Assembly (NCBI RefSeq): GCF_036607905.1
Contig: NZ_CP144555.1
Span: forward strand, 5,456,001-5,520,000
Reading direction: 5' to 3'
Source: Streptomyces sp. SCSIO 75703
GTDB taxonomy: Bacteria > Actinomycetota > Actinomycetes > Streptomycetales > Streptomycetaceae
Length of the DNA stretch: 64,000 nucleotides
Of the stretch, positions 15,226 through 24,520 are shown piece after piece. The notes beneath the pieces are model-generated. The model was given only the letters and a program-made list of their open reading frames with translations. It was not told where the DNA came from and searched no databases. The translations under genes and the position numbers were made by a program. The stretch's first letter is position 1. Every line of letters starts with the position of its first letter.

Positions 15226-17658
15226 ATGTGGAGTCGAACGCGGGGGGCCGGCAGAGCTGTCCGGATCCTGCTGGGCGTGGCGTTGGCGCTCGGGTCGCCA
15301 CCGGCGCTGTCGGGCGAGGCGGTCGCCGATACCCGGGCCGCCTCTCCCCGGACCGGGGCACGTACGGCCGGGGACGCCGGTGGCCTGACGGACACCGAGG
15401 CGGCGACGACCGCGGCGACCGAGACCGAGGCGTTCGCCGAGGCGGAGAAGACCGGCGAGGCGGTGGAGATCGCGTCGCTGCGCGGGGAGACGAGAGAGGT
15501 CTTCGCCACTCCCGAGGGCGAACTGGAGGCGCGTGAGCACCTGCGTCCCGTCTGGACCCGCACCGGCGGCGGCTGGAAGCGGATCGACACCGACCTCACG
15601 GCAACCGCCGGCGGCGCCGTCGCTCCCAAGGCGTCGACGATGGACATGGAGTTCTCCGGCGGAGGGGACGGTCCGCTGGTACGGATGCGACGGGCCGGAC
15701 GGGAACTGAGCCTGTCCTGGCCCACGCCGCTGCCGCGGCCCGAGACCGCGGGACCGGTCGCCACCTACCGGTCGGTCCTGCCGGACGTCGACCTGAGGCT
15801 GACGGCACAGGAGGACGGGTTCACCCAACTGCTCGTGGTCAAGACTGCCGAGGCCGCAGCCGGCCCCGAACTGGCCCGGCTGCGACTGGAGATGGACACC
15901 CGGGGCCTGTCGGTGACGAAGACCGGCGAGGGAGGTCTCCAGGCCCTCGACCAGGGCGCCCGGGGCGCGGTCTTCGAGGCTCCCAAGCCGATGATGTGGG
16001 ACTCCAGTCCGGGTGAGACCGCGACGGGAGCCCCGCAGGCCGCCGGAGGGGCGGGCCGGGGCACGGCCTCCGACGGCACCGGCGGGACGGCACAGCAGCC
16101 GGGGGCGGGGGAGTCGGGCAAGCTCGCCCCGGTCGAGGTCGAGGTGCCCGCCGGACAGAACGCGCTCGTGCTGACGCCGGACGCCGACGTGCTCAAGGGT
16201 GAGGACACCGTCTACCCCGTCTACATCGACCCCCAGTGGTACTCGCCGCGGGCGTCGGCGTGGACGATGGTCTCCAAGTACTGGGCCAACTCACCGCAGT
16301 GGAAGTTCAACGGCGAGTCCGACGCCGGCATGGGCTACTGCAACTGGTCCTACTGCCGGCCTCACGACACCAAGCGCCTCTTCTACCGCATCCCGACGTC
16401 GAGGTTCGCGGGCACGTCGATCCTGTCGGCCGAGTTCGTGGTGCGCAACACCTGGTCGGCTTCGTGCTCGGCCCGCACGGTGGAGCTGTACGAGACCAAG
16501 GGCATCTCGTCGTCGACGACATGGGCCGACCAGGACAACAGCGGATTCTGGCCGAAGAAGCTGGCGTCGGAGTCCTTCGCGTACGGCTACTCGGGCTGCG
16601 CCGCCAAGGACGCGGAGTTCAACGTGAAGTCCGCGGTGCAGGCGGCCGCCGACCGCAAGGACGCGTCGATGACGTTCGGGCTGCGGGCGGCCAGTGAGAG
16701 CGACGGGAACGCCTGGAAGCGGTTCTCGGACAAGGCGTACCTCCGAGTCCGGTACAACCGTCCGCCGGCCCAGATCAAGATGTCGCAACTGACGATGGAG
16801 TACGGCGGCACCTGGAAGAAGCCGACGGTGCGCACCCTCGGCAGGTCCGGTGCCGGCGAAGGGGCGGGACAGCTCCACGAAGAGCGCCCCCAGGTGAAGG
16901 GCCGGTGGACTTTCGAGACCGCCCACGGCTCCCCGCTCGTCACACCGGACGTTTCCGCGGAGGGCAACGCCATGACCTTGTACGGCGGCGCCGAGATCGG
17001 TTCCGGATGGGTCGACGGCGGTGTCCACCTGGACGGCGTCGACGACTACGGTGTGACATCGGCCGTTCCCGTGGACACCGGCAACAGCTTCACCATCAGC
17101 GTCTGGGCCCAGGCGGCAGCCGTGCCGGAACACGGTGTGGCCCTGCTCGGCGTCCCCGGTACCACCCGAAGCGCCTTCACCGTGCGGTACGAACCCAGCG
17201 CCACCCCCGAAACCGACCCGGGCCGCTGGCGGATCGTGATGGCGGCGGCCGACACCGGTACCGCCGCGGTCACCCACGTCGACAACGGGCAGTTCTTCAG
17301 CCCCACCGAATGGACGCACCTGGCCCTCGTCTACGACGGCTTCGCCAAGCACCTCGCGCTGTACGTCAACGGCGAACTCGAAGAGCTGGCTTGCGCGGAC
17401 GCGGACGGCGACGGCAGGCCGGACGGCAGCGTCTGTACGGACAGGCTCTCCTGGGCCGACGACGTACTCGCCTATACATCGGAGCAGCCGCTGCAACTCG
17501 GTCGTGCTCACACCGGGGCGGGCACCTGGGGTGACTACTGGCCCGGCTCGGTCTCCGACCTGTGGGCCTTCCAGGGCGCCCTGACGGCCGTGCAGGTCAG
17601 GCATCTGGCGGTCGGGATGCCCGGCCTGCCGACAGAGGTACCCGGCGAGGCCACCTGA
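15226..17658 (+). CDS. secreted LamG-domain protein, possibly shortened
   Basis: 810 residues from the ATG at 15226; a GTG nine bases earlier is also possible. Signal peptide at about 8-32. An N-terminal beta-rich region leads to a DNRLRE-like domain (YPVYIDPQW, then RLFYRIPTS, ending LRVRYNRPP near 510), and one LamG/concanavalin-like jellyroll follows from about 565 to 795 (HLDGVDDYG, FTISVWAQAA, WTHLALVYDG, LYVNGEL). Related Streptomyces proteins are usually much longer, with Ig-like, several LamG and sometimes RHS parts. Here the DNRLRE and LamG parts are joined by a short abnormal linker, which suggests internal deletion. Probable role: surface or extracellular carbohydrate binding. It is less conserved than its neighbours and may be accessory. 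Confidence 0.75.
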   Translation: MWSRTRGAGRAVRILLGVALALGSPPALSGEAVADTRAASPRTGARTAGDAGGLTDTEAATTAATETEAFAEAEKTGEAVEIASLRGETREVFATPEGELEAREHLRPVWTRTGGGWKRIDTDLTATAGGAVAPKASTMDMEFSGGGDGPLVRMRRAGRELSLSWPTPLPRPETAGPVATYRSVLPDVDLRLTAQEDGFTQLLVVKTAEAAAGPELARLRLEMDTRGLSVTKTGEGGLQALDQGARGAVFEAPKPMMWDSSPGETATGAPQAAGGAGRGTASDGTGGTAQQPGAGESGKLAPVEVEVPAGQNALVLTPDADVLKGEDTVYPVYIDPQWYSPRASAWTMVSKYWANSPQWKFNGESDAGMGYCNWSYCRPHDTKRLFYRIPTSRFAGTSILSAEFVVRNTWSASCSARTVELYETKGISSSTTWADQDNSGFWPKKLASESFAYGYSGCAAKDAEFNVKSAVQAAADRKDASMTFGLRAASESDGNAWKRFSDKAYLRVRYNRPPAQIKMSQLTMEYGGTWKKPTVRTLGRSGAGEGAGQLHEERPQVKGRWTFETAHGSPLVTPDVSAEGNAMTLYGGAEIGSGWVDGGVHLDGVDDYGVTSAVPVDTGNSFTISVWAQAAAVPEHGVALLGVPGTTRSAFTVRYEPSATPETDPGRWRIVMAAADTGTAAVTHVDNGQFFSPTEWTHLALVYDGFAKHLALYVNGELEELACADADGDGRPDGSVCTDRLSWADDVLAYTSEQPLQLGRAHTGAGTWGDYWPGSVSDLWAFQGALTAVQVRHLAVGMPGLPTEVPGEAT

Positions 17659-17705
17659 GCGGTGTCGTGCCGGGCTCCTGGCGAGAGCCCGGCACGACAC
17701 CGCTC
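17657..17705 (+). terminator. strong terminator overlapping the LamG stop codon
   Basis: A perfect 21-bp stem with a 7-base loop: arms at 17657-17677 and 17685-17705. The left arm begins within the TGA stop codon. It also faces the convergent DUF402 gene. Confidence 0.88.
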
Positions 17706-17728
17706 CCAAGGGGCCGTACGCTCCCCGC

Positions 17729-18268
17729 TCAGCCCTCGACCGGCAGTCGCGGGACGGCCCGCCGGGTGACGAGGTCGGCGAAAGTCCGGGTGTGGGCGAG
17801 GGTGGTGAGGGTGGTCAGGGCTGTGCGGGCCTGGGCGGCGGCTTCGGGGTCCCGGGTGGTCAGGCCGCTCGCCTCGAACTCGTCCTCGTCCAGGACGCGG
17901 ACGTCCGTGCCGTCGGCCGAGCGCCACAGGTCCAGGTCGAGGTCCTCGACGGTCAGGGTGGCGCCGTCGGTCACGGCGGGGCGGGTGATGTCGCAGTACC
18001 AGCCCTTCAGCGCGCCCGACGCGGTCCGGACCTCCTTGACGGCGTACCAGCGGTCCCGCCAGTAGTGCTCGGTGAAGACGTCGCCCGGCTCGAAGCGGAC
18101 GAAGCCGAAGTCCCGCACCCCCTCGCCCGCCCAGGGGGCGCGGAGGGTGAGGTGGGTGCCGTCGTCACCGAGCAGCACCGCCGGGTAGCGGATCTTCGTC
18201 CGGCCGGCCTTGACCAGGACGACGTGCGTCACCGGGCCGGGGCCGGGGCCGGCCGAGTTCGTGGACAT
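17729..18268 (-). CDS. DUF402 domain protein
   Basis: 179 residues. Family features: FGFVRFEPGDVFTEHYWRDR, WYAVKEVR, the metal-binding GWYCDITRP and the acidic DLDLDLW. DUF402 includes FomD, a cytidylyl phosphonate hydrolase, and Ntdp-type nucleoside diphosphate phosphatases, so a metal-dependent hydrolase of nucleotides or phosphonates is likely; the substrate cannot be read from sequence. Cytoplasmic. It starts 102 bp from the divergent GntR gene. Confidence 0.8.
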   Translation of the reverse strand: MSTNSAGPGPGPVTHVVLVKAGRTKIRYPAVLLGDDGTHLTLRAPWAGEGVRDFGFVRFEPGDVFTEHYWRDRWYAVKEVRTASGALKGWYCDITRPAVTDGATLTVEDLDLDLWRSADGTDVRVLDEDEFEASGLTTRDPEAAAQARTALTTLTTLAHTRTFADLVTRRAVPRLPVEG

Positions 18269-18370
18269 GGTGTACCTCCGTTGCCCGGATGTGGTGGCCG
18301 AGACCGCACGCTAGGGCGGAGGGGCACGGGGGTGCCTCCCATTTTCCGGGGGATGCGGAACAATCGCCAT

Positions 18371-18739
18371 GTGACTCTGAAGATCCACATCTCCGACGGT
18401 GCCCCGCCCTACGAGCAGGTGCGCGCACAGATCTCCGAGCAGGCCCGGTCGGGCGCGCTGCCGGCCGGGTACCGGCTGCCCACCGTGCGCGGACTGGCCG
18501 ACTCCCTGGGCCTCGCCGCCAACACGGTGGCCAAGGCGTACCGGGCCCTGGAGACCGACGGGGTGATCGAGACGCGCGGCCGCAACGGCACCTTCGTCGC
18601 GGCGGCGGGCTCGGCCGCCGAACGGGAGGGGGCCGCCGCCGCCCTGGCCTACGCCGAGCGCGCCCGGCGCCTCGGCCTCACCCGGGCCGACGCCCTGGCT
18701 GCCGTCGAGGACGCGCTGCGGGCCGTGTACGGCTCGTGA
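18371..18739 (+). CDS. short GntR-family (YtrA-like) regulator
   Basis: 122 residues. Winged helix-turn-helix: PPYEQVRAQISEQARSG, YRLPTVRGLADSLGLA, NTVAKAYRALETDGVIETRG. The C-terminal part is only about 45 residues of helix, as in the YtrA subfamily, with no ligand-binding domain. GTG at 18371 fits the family start; an in-frame ATG at 18353 is an alternative. YtrA-type regulators usually control adjacent ABC transporters, but none is here. Its 3' end overlaps the convergent DUF72 gene by about 62 bp. Confidence 0.8.
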   Translation: MTLKIHISDGAPPYEQVRAQISEQARSGALPAGYRLPTVRGLADSLGLAANTVAKAYRALETDGVIETRGRNGTFVAAAGSAAEREGAAAALAYAERARRLGLTRADALAAVEDALRAVYGS

Positions 18740-19508
18740 CGGCTCGGCCGGCCGGCGTGCCCGGGGTACGGGTCACGGGCAGGCCGGTGCGGCGCGCGGC
18801 ACGGGCGAAGACCTCCGCGTCGGCCACGGCCGCCGCGTTCGGGTCGTTGTTGAAGTAGGCGTACACGTCGCCGTCCGGCCAGGTCTCGGCGATACGGCCG
18901 GCCCAGGTCGCCAGGGAGCGGCGGCCGTAGTGCGGCCAGGCGGCGGCGCGGCCCTCGTGGAAGCGGACGTACCCCCAGTCGGCGGTGCGCCACAGCGGGG
19001 CGGCCGGGCGGGCCCGGACGTCGGCCCAGCACAGGGCGGCGCCCCGGGCCTCCAGTACCCGGCGCACCCCGGGCGTCCACCAGGAGTCGTGCCGGGGCTC
19101 CACCGCGATCCGCGTGCCCGCCGGGAAACAGGCCAGGCACGCGTCGAGCAGCCCCGGGTCGGCTCGCAGCGTCGGCGGCAACTGGAGCAGCACCGGGCCG
19201 AGCCGGTCGCCGAGCCCCGCCGCGTGGGACATCAGCCGCCCGACCGGTTCCGCCGGGTCCCGCAGGCGCTTGACGTGGGTGAGGAAGCGGCTCGCCTTGA
19301 CCGCGACCACGAAGTCCTCCGGCAGCCGTCCCCTCCAGCCCTCGAAGGTCTCCCGGGCCGGCAGCCGGTAGAAGGCGTTGTCGACCTCGACCGTGGCGAA
19401 ACCGGCCGCGTACCGCTCCAGCCACAGCCGGACCGGCAGACCGGGCGGGTAGAGGGCGTCCCTCCAGTCCCGGTACTGCCAGCCCGAGGTGCCGACGAAC
19501 ACGGTCAT
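18678..19508 (-). CDS. DUF72 family protein
   Basis: 276 residues, TIM-barrel-like DUF72. Motifs: VGTSGWQYRDWRDALYP at the start, FATVEVDNAFYRLP, FVVAVKASRFLTHVKRL, LGPVLLQLPP, IAVEPRHDSWW, YVRFHEG and DVYAYFNNDPNAAA. The ATG at 19508 fixes the usual family N-terminus. The molecular function of the family is unknown. The C-terminal 30 residues are Arg/Pro/Thr-rich and run antisense over the end of the GntR gene, so the true functional end may be before residue 250. Confidence 0.85.
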   Translation of the reverse strand: MTVFVGTSGWQYRDWRDALYPPGLPVRLWLERYAAGFATVEVDNAFYRLPARETFEGWRGRLPEDFVVAVKASRFLTHVKRLRDPAEPVGRLMSHAAGLGDRLGPVLLQLPPTLRADPGLLDACLACFPAGTRIAVEPRHDSWWTPGVRRVLEARGAALCWADVRARPAAPLWRTADWGYVRFHEGRAAAWPHYGRRSLATWAGRIAETWPDGDVYAYFNNDPNAAAVADAEVFARAARRTGLPVTRTPGTPAGRAVTSRTRPAARPRRQPGRRPG

Positions 19509-19784
19509 GCCCTCATCGAAACACCGTGGGCCCGCCCCGGCTACAGGGGCCTGTGCCGGTTGTCCCCGGCCGCGCGGAGTCGCCGCCGCCACGGGGGCTG
19601 CCGCCGGCCGCGCCGGTCTGCCGCGGTCACGGATGTCCCACCCGGCTGCCCGTGCTCCGCCCCGGACAGAGGCCCGTCCCGGTCATGGGCGCCCGTCCCG
19701 GCCGCGGGGGCCCGTCTCGGTCACGTGGGCCCGTCGCGGCTGCGCGGGCCCGCCCCCCCCATCCACGCGGCCCCGCCCACCGCG

Positions 19785-20879
19785 TTACAAGTAGAGCCCG
19801 GCCTCCGCGCCCGCCCGCGGTTCCGGCAGGGCCGTCGGCGAGGTGCCGCGGCGCAGGGCGTACAGCTCGGCCAGGGTCGCCCCCTCGCGGCCGACGCCCT
19901 CCTCGGTGCCGAGCCAGTTCACCGCCTCCGGGCGGGTGAGCCGGCCGACCTCGATGCGGGCCAGACAGCGGCCGGGGCGGACCACGGCGGGGTGCAGCCG
20001 CTCCAGGTCCTCGTTGGTGGTGACGCCGACCAGGACGTTGCGGCCCTGGCCGAGCAGTCCGTCGGTGAGGTTCAGCAGCCGCGACAGGGCCTGTCCCGCG
20101 GTGTGCTTGGCCTCGCCGCGGATCAGCTCGTCGCAGTCCTCCAGGAGCAGCAGCCGCCAGCGGTCCCGGCCCGTCTCGTCCTCCTCGCCGATGGCGATGT
20201 CCATGAGGTAGCCGACGTCGGAGAAGAGTCGCTCCGGGTCCAGCACGCAGTCCACCTGGCACCAGTCGCGCCAGGACCGGGCCAGCGTCCGCAGCGCCGA
20301 CGTCTTGCCGGTGCCGGGCGGCCCGTGCAGGAGCAGCAGGCGGCCCGCGATGTCCTGCGGGGTCGTCTTCATCAGGCGGTCCATCGCGTCCGCCACCGGC
20401 GCGGTGTAGTTGCCCCGCACCTCCTCCCAGGTGCCCGCGGAGATCTGCCGGGTGGTGCGGTGCGGTCCGCGCCGGGGGGAGACGTACCAGAAGCCCATGG
20501 TGACGTTCTCCGGCGCCGGTTCGGGCTCGTCGGCGGCGCCGTCGGTGGCCTCGGCGACCACCCTGCGGGCCAGTTCGGCGCTGGTCGCGGTCACCGTCAC
20601 GTCGGCGCCCCGGCTCCACCGGGAGACCAGCAGCGTCCAGCCGTCGCCCTCGGCCAGCGTGGCGCTGCGGTCGTCGTCCCGGGCGGCGCGCAGCACCCGC
20701 GCGCCGGGCGGCAGCAGGGTCGCCCCGGAGCGGACGCGGTCGACGGTGGTGGCGTGGGCGTACGGCTGCTCGCCGGTGGCGAAGCGGCCGAGGAACAGCG
20801 CGTCGACCACGTCGGAGGGGGAATCGCTGTCGTCGACGTTGAGCCGGATCGGCAGGGCGTCGTGCGGGTTCGCGGGCAT
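19785..20879 (-). CDS. AAA+ ATPase with DUF5925 N-terminal domain
   Basis: 364 residues. An N-terminal region of about 130 residues (DUF5925-type) precedes a AAA+ core: Walker A GPPGTGKTSA, Walker B LLLLEDCDEL, sensor 1 VTTNED and arginine-finger region VVRPGRC. The core resembles the BCS1/CDC48-like group, which remodel proteins. It is cytoplasmic, with no partner gene adjacent. The 276 bp downstream (19509-19784) is low-complexity GC-rich sequence with no feature. An alternative ATG at 20888 would add three residues. Confidence 0.8.
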   Translation of the reverse strand: MPANPHDALPIRLNVDDSDSPSDVVDALFLGRFATGEQPYAHATTVDRVRSGATLLPPGARVLRAARDDDRSATLAEGDGWTLLVSRWSRGADVTVTATSAELARRVVAEATDGAADEPEPAPENVTMGFWYVSPRRGPHRTTRQISAGTWEEVRGNYTAPVADAMDRLMKTTPQDIAGRLLLLHGPPGTGKTSALRTLARSWRDWCQVDCVLDPERLFSDVGYLMDIAIGEEDETGRDRWRLLLLEDCDELIRGEAKHTAGQALSRLLNLTDGLLGQGRNVLVGVTTNEDLERLHPAVVRPGRCLARIEVGRLTRPEAVNWLGTEEGVGREGATLAELYALRRGTSPTALPEPRAGAEAGLYL

Positions 20880-21063
20880 GGGGCCCATGATCCGGCAGGG
20901 GGCGGCGGGACGCACCCGGTTTCCCGGCCACCCGGGCGTGCCCCGGCTCCGGCGGGCCCTCGCCCCGTGACCCGCCCCGCCGGAGGCCCGGTAACCCGCC
21001 CCAGCCCGAGGCCCCGTACCCCGCGCGCCGGAGGCCGCGTGATCCGCCCCGCCGGAGGCCCCC

Positions 21064-21915
21064 TCACCGCCCGTCGTCCGCCACCCCCGCTCCGCGCGTC
21101 CCGCTCGGCGCGGGCCGGAGCCGGCCGCCCAGCCGGCGCGCCCCCCGGACCACGGCGTACCCCTTGGTCAGGGCCCGGTCCCGGGCGTACGCGCGGGTGA
21201 CCGCGTGCCCCTGGACGAGCCGGGCGAACGCCTCCGGCCCGGTGGAGCGGCGCACGGTGACCCGGCGCAGCGCGTACGGTCCCTGGCGGCGGCGGGCCAG
21301 CGCGTTGCCGACGGCGAGCGCCTGCGCGTACCCCGTCTCGCGCACCGCCCGCCGCACCCGCCGGTCGGAGTAGCCGTACGGGTAGGCGAACGAGACGGGT
21401 ACGGTGCCCACCTGGTCCGCGATGATCTCCTTGCCGTGGATCAGCTCGGACCGCAGCCGCCCGTCGCCGAGTTGGTCCAGTTGCGGATGGGTGTGGCTGT
21501 GGCCGCCGATCTCCACGCCGGCGGCGGCCAGCTCCCGTGCCTGGTCCCAGTCGAGCATGGTGTCGAGGGCGCCCCCGGTGTCGTACGGGCCGCGCAGCCA
21601 GCCGGTCGTGACGAAGACGGTGGCCGGGAAGCCGTGCGCGGCCAGCACCGGAAGGGCGTACCGGTGCACGCCCTCGTAGCCGTCGTCGAAGGTGATCAGG
21701 ACCGGCCGCCGTGGCAGGGGCCCCTCCCCGCGCCAGGCGGCGGCCAGCGCCGCCGTGGTGACCGGGGTCAGCCCCCGGTCGGCGATCAGCGCCATCTGCG
21801 CGGCGAACGCGTCGGGCGTCACCGACAGGGCCCGGGTGGCGTCGTTCGGGTCGGTGGCCACCGCGTGGTACATGAGCACCGGTACGCGGGGGTCGGCCGC
21901 GGTCGCCTCAGTCAC
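21064..21915 (-). CDS. polysaccharide deacetylase (NodB domain)
   Basis: 283 residues, GTG start. Catalytic motifs of carbohydrate esterase family 4: TFDDGYEG (motif 1, metal and base Asp), HSHTHPQL (motif 2, metal His residues) and the FAYPYGYSD motif 3. No signal peptide is visible, so it may act on a lipid-linked or cytoplasmic substrate, or be exported otherwise. It is the last gene of a three-gene operon: its start overlaps the preceding glycosyltransferase stop by eight bases. Probable role: trimming of N-acetyl groups from a surface glycan built by the two glycosyltransferases. Confidence 0.85.
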   Translation of the reverse strand: MTEATAADPRVPVLMYHAVATDPNDATRALSVTPDAFAAQMALIADRGLTPVTTAALAAAWRGEGPLPRRPVLITFDDGYEGVHRYALPVLAAHGFPATVFVTTGWLRGPYDTGGALDTMLDWDQARELAAAGVEIGGHSHTHPQLDQLGDGRLRSELIHGKEIIADQVGTVPVSFAYPYGYSDRRVRRAVRETGYAQALAVGNALARRRQGPYALRRVTVRRSTGPEAFARLVQGHAVTRAYARDRALTKGYAVVRGARRLGGRLRPAPSGTRGAGVADDGR

Positions 21916-23062
21916 GCGCGCCGCCCTCCCGCGGCGGCGCCACGGTGAACGCGGTGGCGCCCCGCCGGGCCCGGACGCTGCCCACCAGGTAGCCGCCGGC
22001 CGCGGTGAGCACCCCGGCGACGATCGCGCCCGCCCGGCCCGCGCCGCCCGGCCGGGCCAGCACGGCGTCCCGCAGCCCCCGGACGACCCCCGCCGGCAGG
22101 GTGCGGGTGGCGTACCGGCGTTCCGACTCCAGCCCCCTGGCCACCCCGACGCTGCGGGCGACCAGGGCCTTGGACAGGCCCTCGGCGTAGGTGCGGGAGC
22201 GGAAGTAGCCGAAGTGCTCCCGTGCCCCGGGCACCCGGTGGTGGATCACCGCCCGGTCGTCGATGAGGAGCACCGCGTCGGGGCGGGCGCGGCTGAGCCG
22301 GATGCACAGTTCCGTCTCCTCGCAGCCCAGCGGGCGCCGGTCGCCGTCGCGTCCGATACCGGTGGCGAAGCCGCCCGCCGCGTCGAACGCCTCCCGCCGG
22401 AAGGAGGCGTTGCCGCCGAGCACGTTGCGCACCCGGACCCGGCCGGGCGGCAGGCCGCGGTACGTGCAGCCCACCACCCAGTCGAACTCCTCGGGGAACC
22501 AGACGGGCCGGCGTCCCGACGCCCAGACGGGCAGGGTGCGCCCGCCCACGGCCATGACCCGCGGGTCGGCGTACGCCTCGGTCAGGTGGTGCAGCCAGTC
22601 GCGTTCGGCCACGGCGTCGTCGTCGAGGAAGGCGATCACCTCGGCGCGGGAGGCGGCGATCCCGGTGTTGCGGCCGGCGGACAGCCCGCGCGGGCCGGCG
22701 TTCGCCAACACCCGTACGGGTACCGGGCCTTGCGGCGACGGCGACGGCGACGACGGTGGCACCGGCACCGGCACCGGCGCGCGCCCCGGCCCGCCCCCCG
22801 CGTCGGGGCCGCTGACCGGGCCTCCGCCCCGGCCGCCCGCGACCGGGCCGCCATCCTCCCCGCCCCCGTCCGGGCCGTCCGCCCCGCCCCCCGGGTACCG
22901 AGCGGCGAGCCGCCTCCGCAGGGCCTCGTTGTGGTCGACGACCAGCAGGATCTCCCGCGGGGGCCGGGACTGCGCCCGCACCGAGGAGACGGCGGCGAGG
23001 ACGTCCTCCCACCGCTCCTCGGTGTAGGCGCAGATCACGACGGACACGGTGGGACGGCTCAA
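21908..23062 (-). CDS. family 2 glycosyltransferase with low-complexity insert
   Basis: 384 residues. The TTG at 23062 is chosen because it overlaps the upstream stop (TTGA) and follows GGGGGAAGG. The GT-A fold reads VSVVICAYTEERW, then NAGPRGLSAGRNTGI, FLDDDAVAERDW (the DxD metal site), NVLGGNASFRREAF and CEETELCIRLSR. Between residues about 52 and 108, inside the nucleotide-binding fold, lies a Gly/Pro/Asp-rich insert encoded by imperfect hexamer repeats; it is absent from typical family members. A hydrophobic helix near the C-terminus may anchor it to the membrane. Donor and acceptor are unknown; the context suggests cell-surface glycan synthesis. Confidence 0.85.
   Translation of the reverse strand: MSRPTVSVVICAYTEERWEDVLAAVSSVRAQSRPPREILLVVDHNEALRRRLAARYPGGGADGPDGGGEDGGPVAGGRGGGPVSGPDAGGGPGRAPVPVPVPPSSPSPSPQGPVPVRVLANAGPRGLSAGRNTGIAASRAEVIAFLDDDAVAERDWLHHLTEAYADPRVMAVGGRTLPVWASGRRPVWFPEEFDWVVGCTYRGLPPGRVRVRNVLGGNASFRREAFDAAGGFATGIGRDGDRRPLGCEETELCIRLSRARPDAVLLIDDRAVIHHRVPGAREHFGYFRSRTYAEGLSKALVARSVGVARGLESERRYATRTLPAGVVRGLRDAVLARPGGAGRAGAIVAGVLTAAGGYLVGSVRARRGATAFTVAPPREGGARD
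22725..22900. repeat. low-complexity hexamer repeats inside the glycosyltransferase gene
   Basis: Imperfect repeats of GGCGAC, GGCACC and related units keep the reading frame and encode the Gly/Pro-rich insert. Confidence 0.6.
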
Positions 23063-23877
23063 GACGCCTTCCCCCGGGCCGTGCCGAGCACCGGCGAGTG
23101 GGCACGGCTGCGCAGCGCACGGCGGTTGGAGCGTTCGGCGAGGATCACTCTGAGCACCCGCAGCCCGTCGCGCACCGCCCGCAGATTGCTCACGCCGTGG
23201 ATGCGCAGGTACTCGTGGCTCGGGATCTCCTGCACCTTCAGTCCGGCCTTGACGACGCGGATGTTCATCAGCGTCTCGACCTCGAAGCCGGTGCAGTCCA
23301 GGTCGATCTTGTCCAGGCAGTGCCTCCAGAACGCGTTGTAGCCGTAGCACAGGTCGGTGTAGCGGGCGCCGAACTTCCGGTTGACGACCGCGCACAGGGC
23401 GCGGTTGCCCAGCTTGCGGATGAAGGTCATGTCGTCGGTGCCGCCGCCGTTGGCGAAGCGGGAGCCCTTGGCGAAGTCGGCGCCGGAGACGAGGGCGGAG
23501 ACGTACGAGACGATCTCCTGCCCGTCGGCGGAACCGTCGGCGTCGACCATGACGATGATGTCCCCGGTGCACTCCCCGAAGCCGGTGATCAGCGCGTCAC
23601 CCTTGCCCTTGCCGCGCTGCTCGACCACCTTGACCTGCGGCCACAGCTCCCGGGCGACCTCGACGGTGGCGTCGGTGGAGTTGCCGTCCACGAGGACGAC
23701 CTCGTGTATCCAGTCGGGCAGCGTCTTGAAGACGTAGGGAAGGTTCTCCGCCTCGTTCATGGCCGGGATGACCACGCTGACGGGCGGTGCGATGGCCAGG
23801 TGCGAGGAGACGGGCCGGTAGGCAGCGGCCGGTGACGGGCCGTCGGCACGCGGCACCGGCCGCAGAACTGAGCTCAT
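23059..23877 (-). CDS. family 2 glycosyltransferase, dolichyl/polyprenyl-phosphate sugar synthase type
   Basis: 272 residues. PPVSVVIPAMNEAENLPYVF begins the GT-A domain, followed by EVVLVDGNSTDATVEVAREL, the DADGSAD metal site, FAKGSRFANGGG and GYNAFWRHCLDKI. The single domain without C-terminal membrane helices resembles Dpm1-type enzymes, which load mannose or glucose onto polyprenyl phosphate on the inner face of the membrane. It is the first gene of the operon with the second glycosyltransferase (four-base TTGA overlap) and the deacetylase. Start ATG at 23877. The 643-bp upstream gap carries its promoter. Confidence 0.85.
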   Translation of the reverse strand: MSSVLRPVPRADGPSPAAAYRPVSSHLAIAPPVSVVIPAMNEAENLPYVFKTLPDWIHEVVLVDGNSTDATVEVARELWPQVKVVEQRGKGKGDALITGFGECTGDIIVMVDADGSADGQEIVSYVSALVSGADFAKGSRFANGGGTDDMTFIRKLGNRALCAVVNRKFGARYTDLCYGYNAFWRHCLDKIDLDCTGFEVETLMNIRVVKAGLKVQEIPSHEYLRIHGVSNLRAVRDGLRVLRVILAERSNRRALRSRAHSPVLGTARGKAS

Positions 23878-24520
23878 GAGTGTGGTCCCTCTCGTCCGGC
23901 GGACCGCCCGCCCCAGGGGCGGTCCGGCTCTGTGTCCGGTTCGAAAGGGGGGTTCTCGCCCAGGGCACGGCGGGATGGTTCTCCGCCCGTGCCGGGCGAG
24001 TTGGCAAAGCCCGCCGGTGCCGGAAGGAAACGGCAGCCGACCGCGCGGCACGGCCCGGCCACCTGTGCGGTCGCCGAGCACGGCACCCCCCTGCCGCGCT
24101 CCGCGCCGGGTCCGCCGTGGCCCCGAGCCCTCCCCTGGGCCGTGTGCCGACGTTCCGACGCGGGAGATGTATGACGGTATTGACGATGGAAGCCGTATGA
24201 CAAGACCTGGAACGGGCCTCACCCTTTGGCTGGTTTGACGGTCATCCGCCTGCCGCGGACGGCGAGTTCGCGCCGAAGATCCCCCGATCCCCTCCGGACT
24301 CCGTCGGCGCGCATGGCCGAATTGCCCCCCGAAGCCCCGGATGCCGGGCCCAAATGTGACGCAGTCCGGCAGGCGCCGTCAAGAAGGCCCTGGGCCCCTG
24401 GCCGGAACTGGTCCGAGTTTGAACGAACCTGGCCGGGCACACTTTTGGCATGGACACTTCCGGTCAACGCGCGTAGCTGCTATCACAGTTACCGCAGAGA
24501 TCCTGCTAAAGGGAGGTTCC
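23878..24520. other. 643-bp divergent regulatory region
   Basis: No credible gene on either strand. Near the glycosyltransferase operon an imperfect long hairpin spans about 23955-24000 (CTCGCCC with GGGCGAG outside, GGCACGG with CCGTGCC inside). The central 24150-24240 part and 24440-24510 are AT-richer and should hold the divergent promoters. I could not assign operators. Confidence 0.5.

Noticed and set aside
22725..22900. CRISPR-like repeats
   Set aside because: The units are 6-bp in-frame hexamers without spacers or cas genes; they are coding low-complexity sequence.
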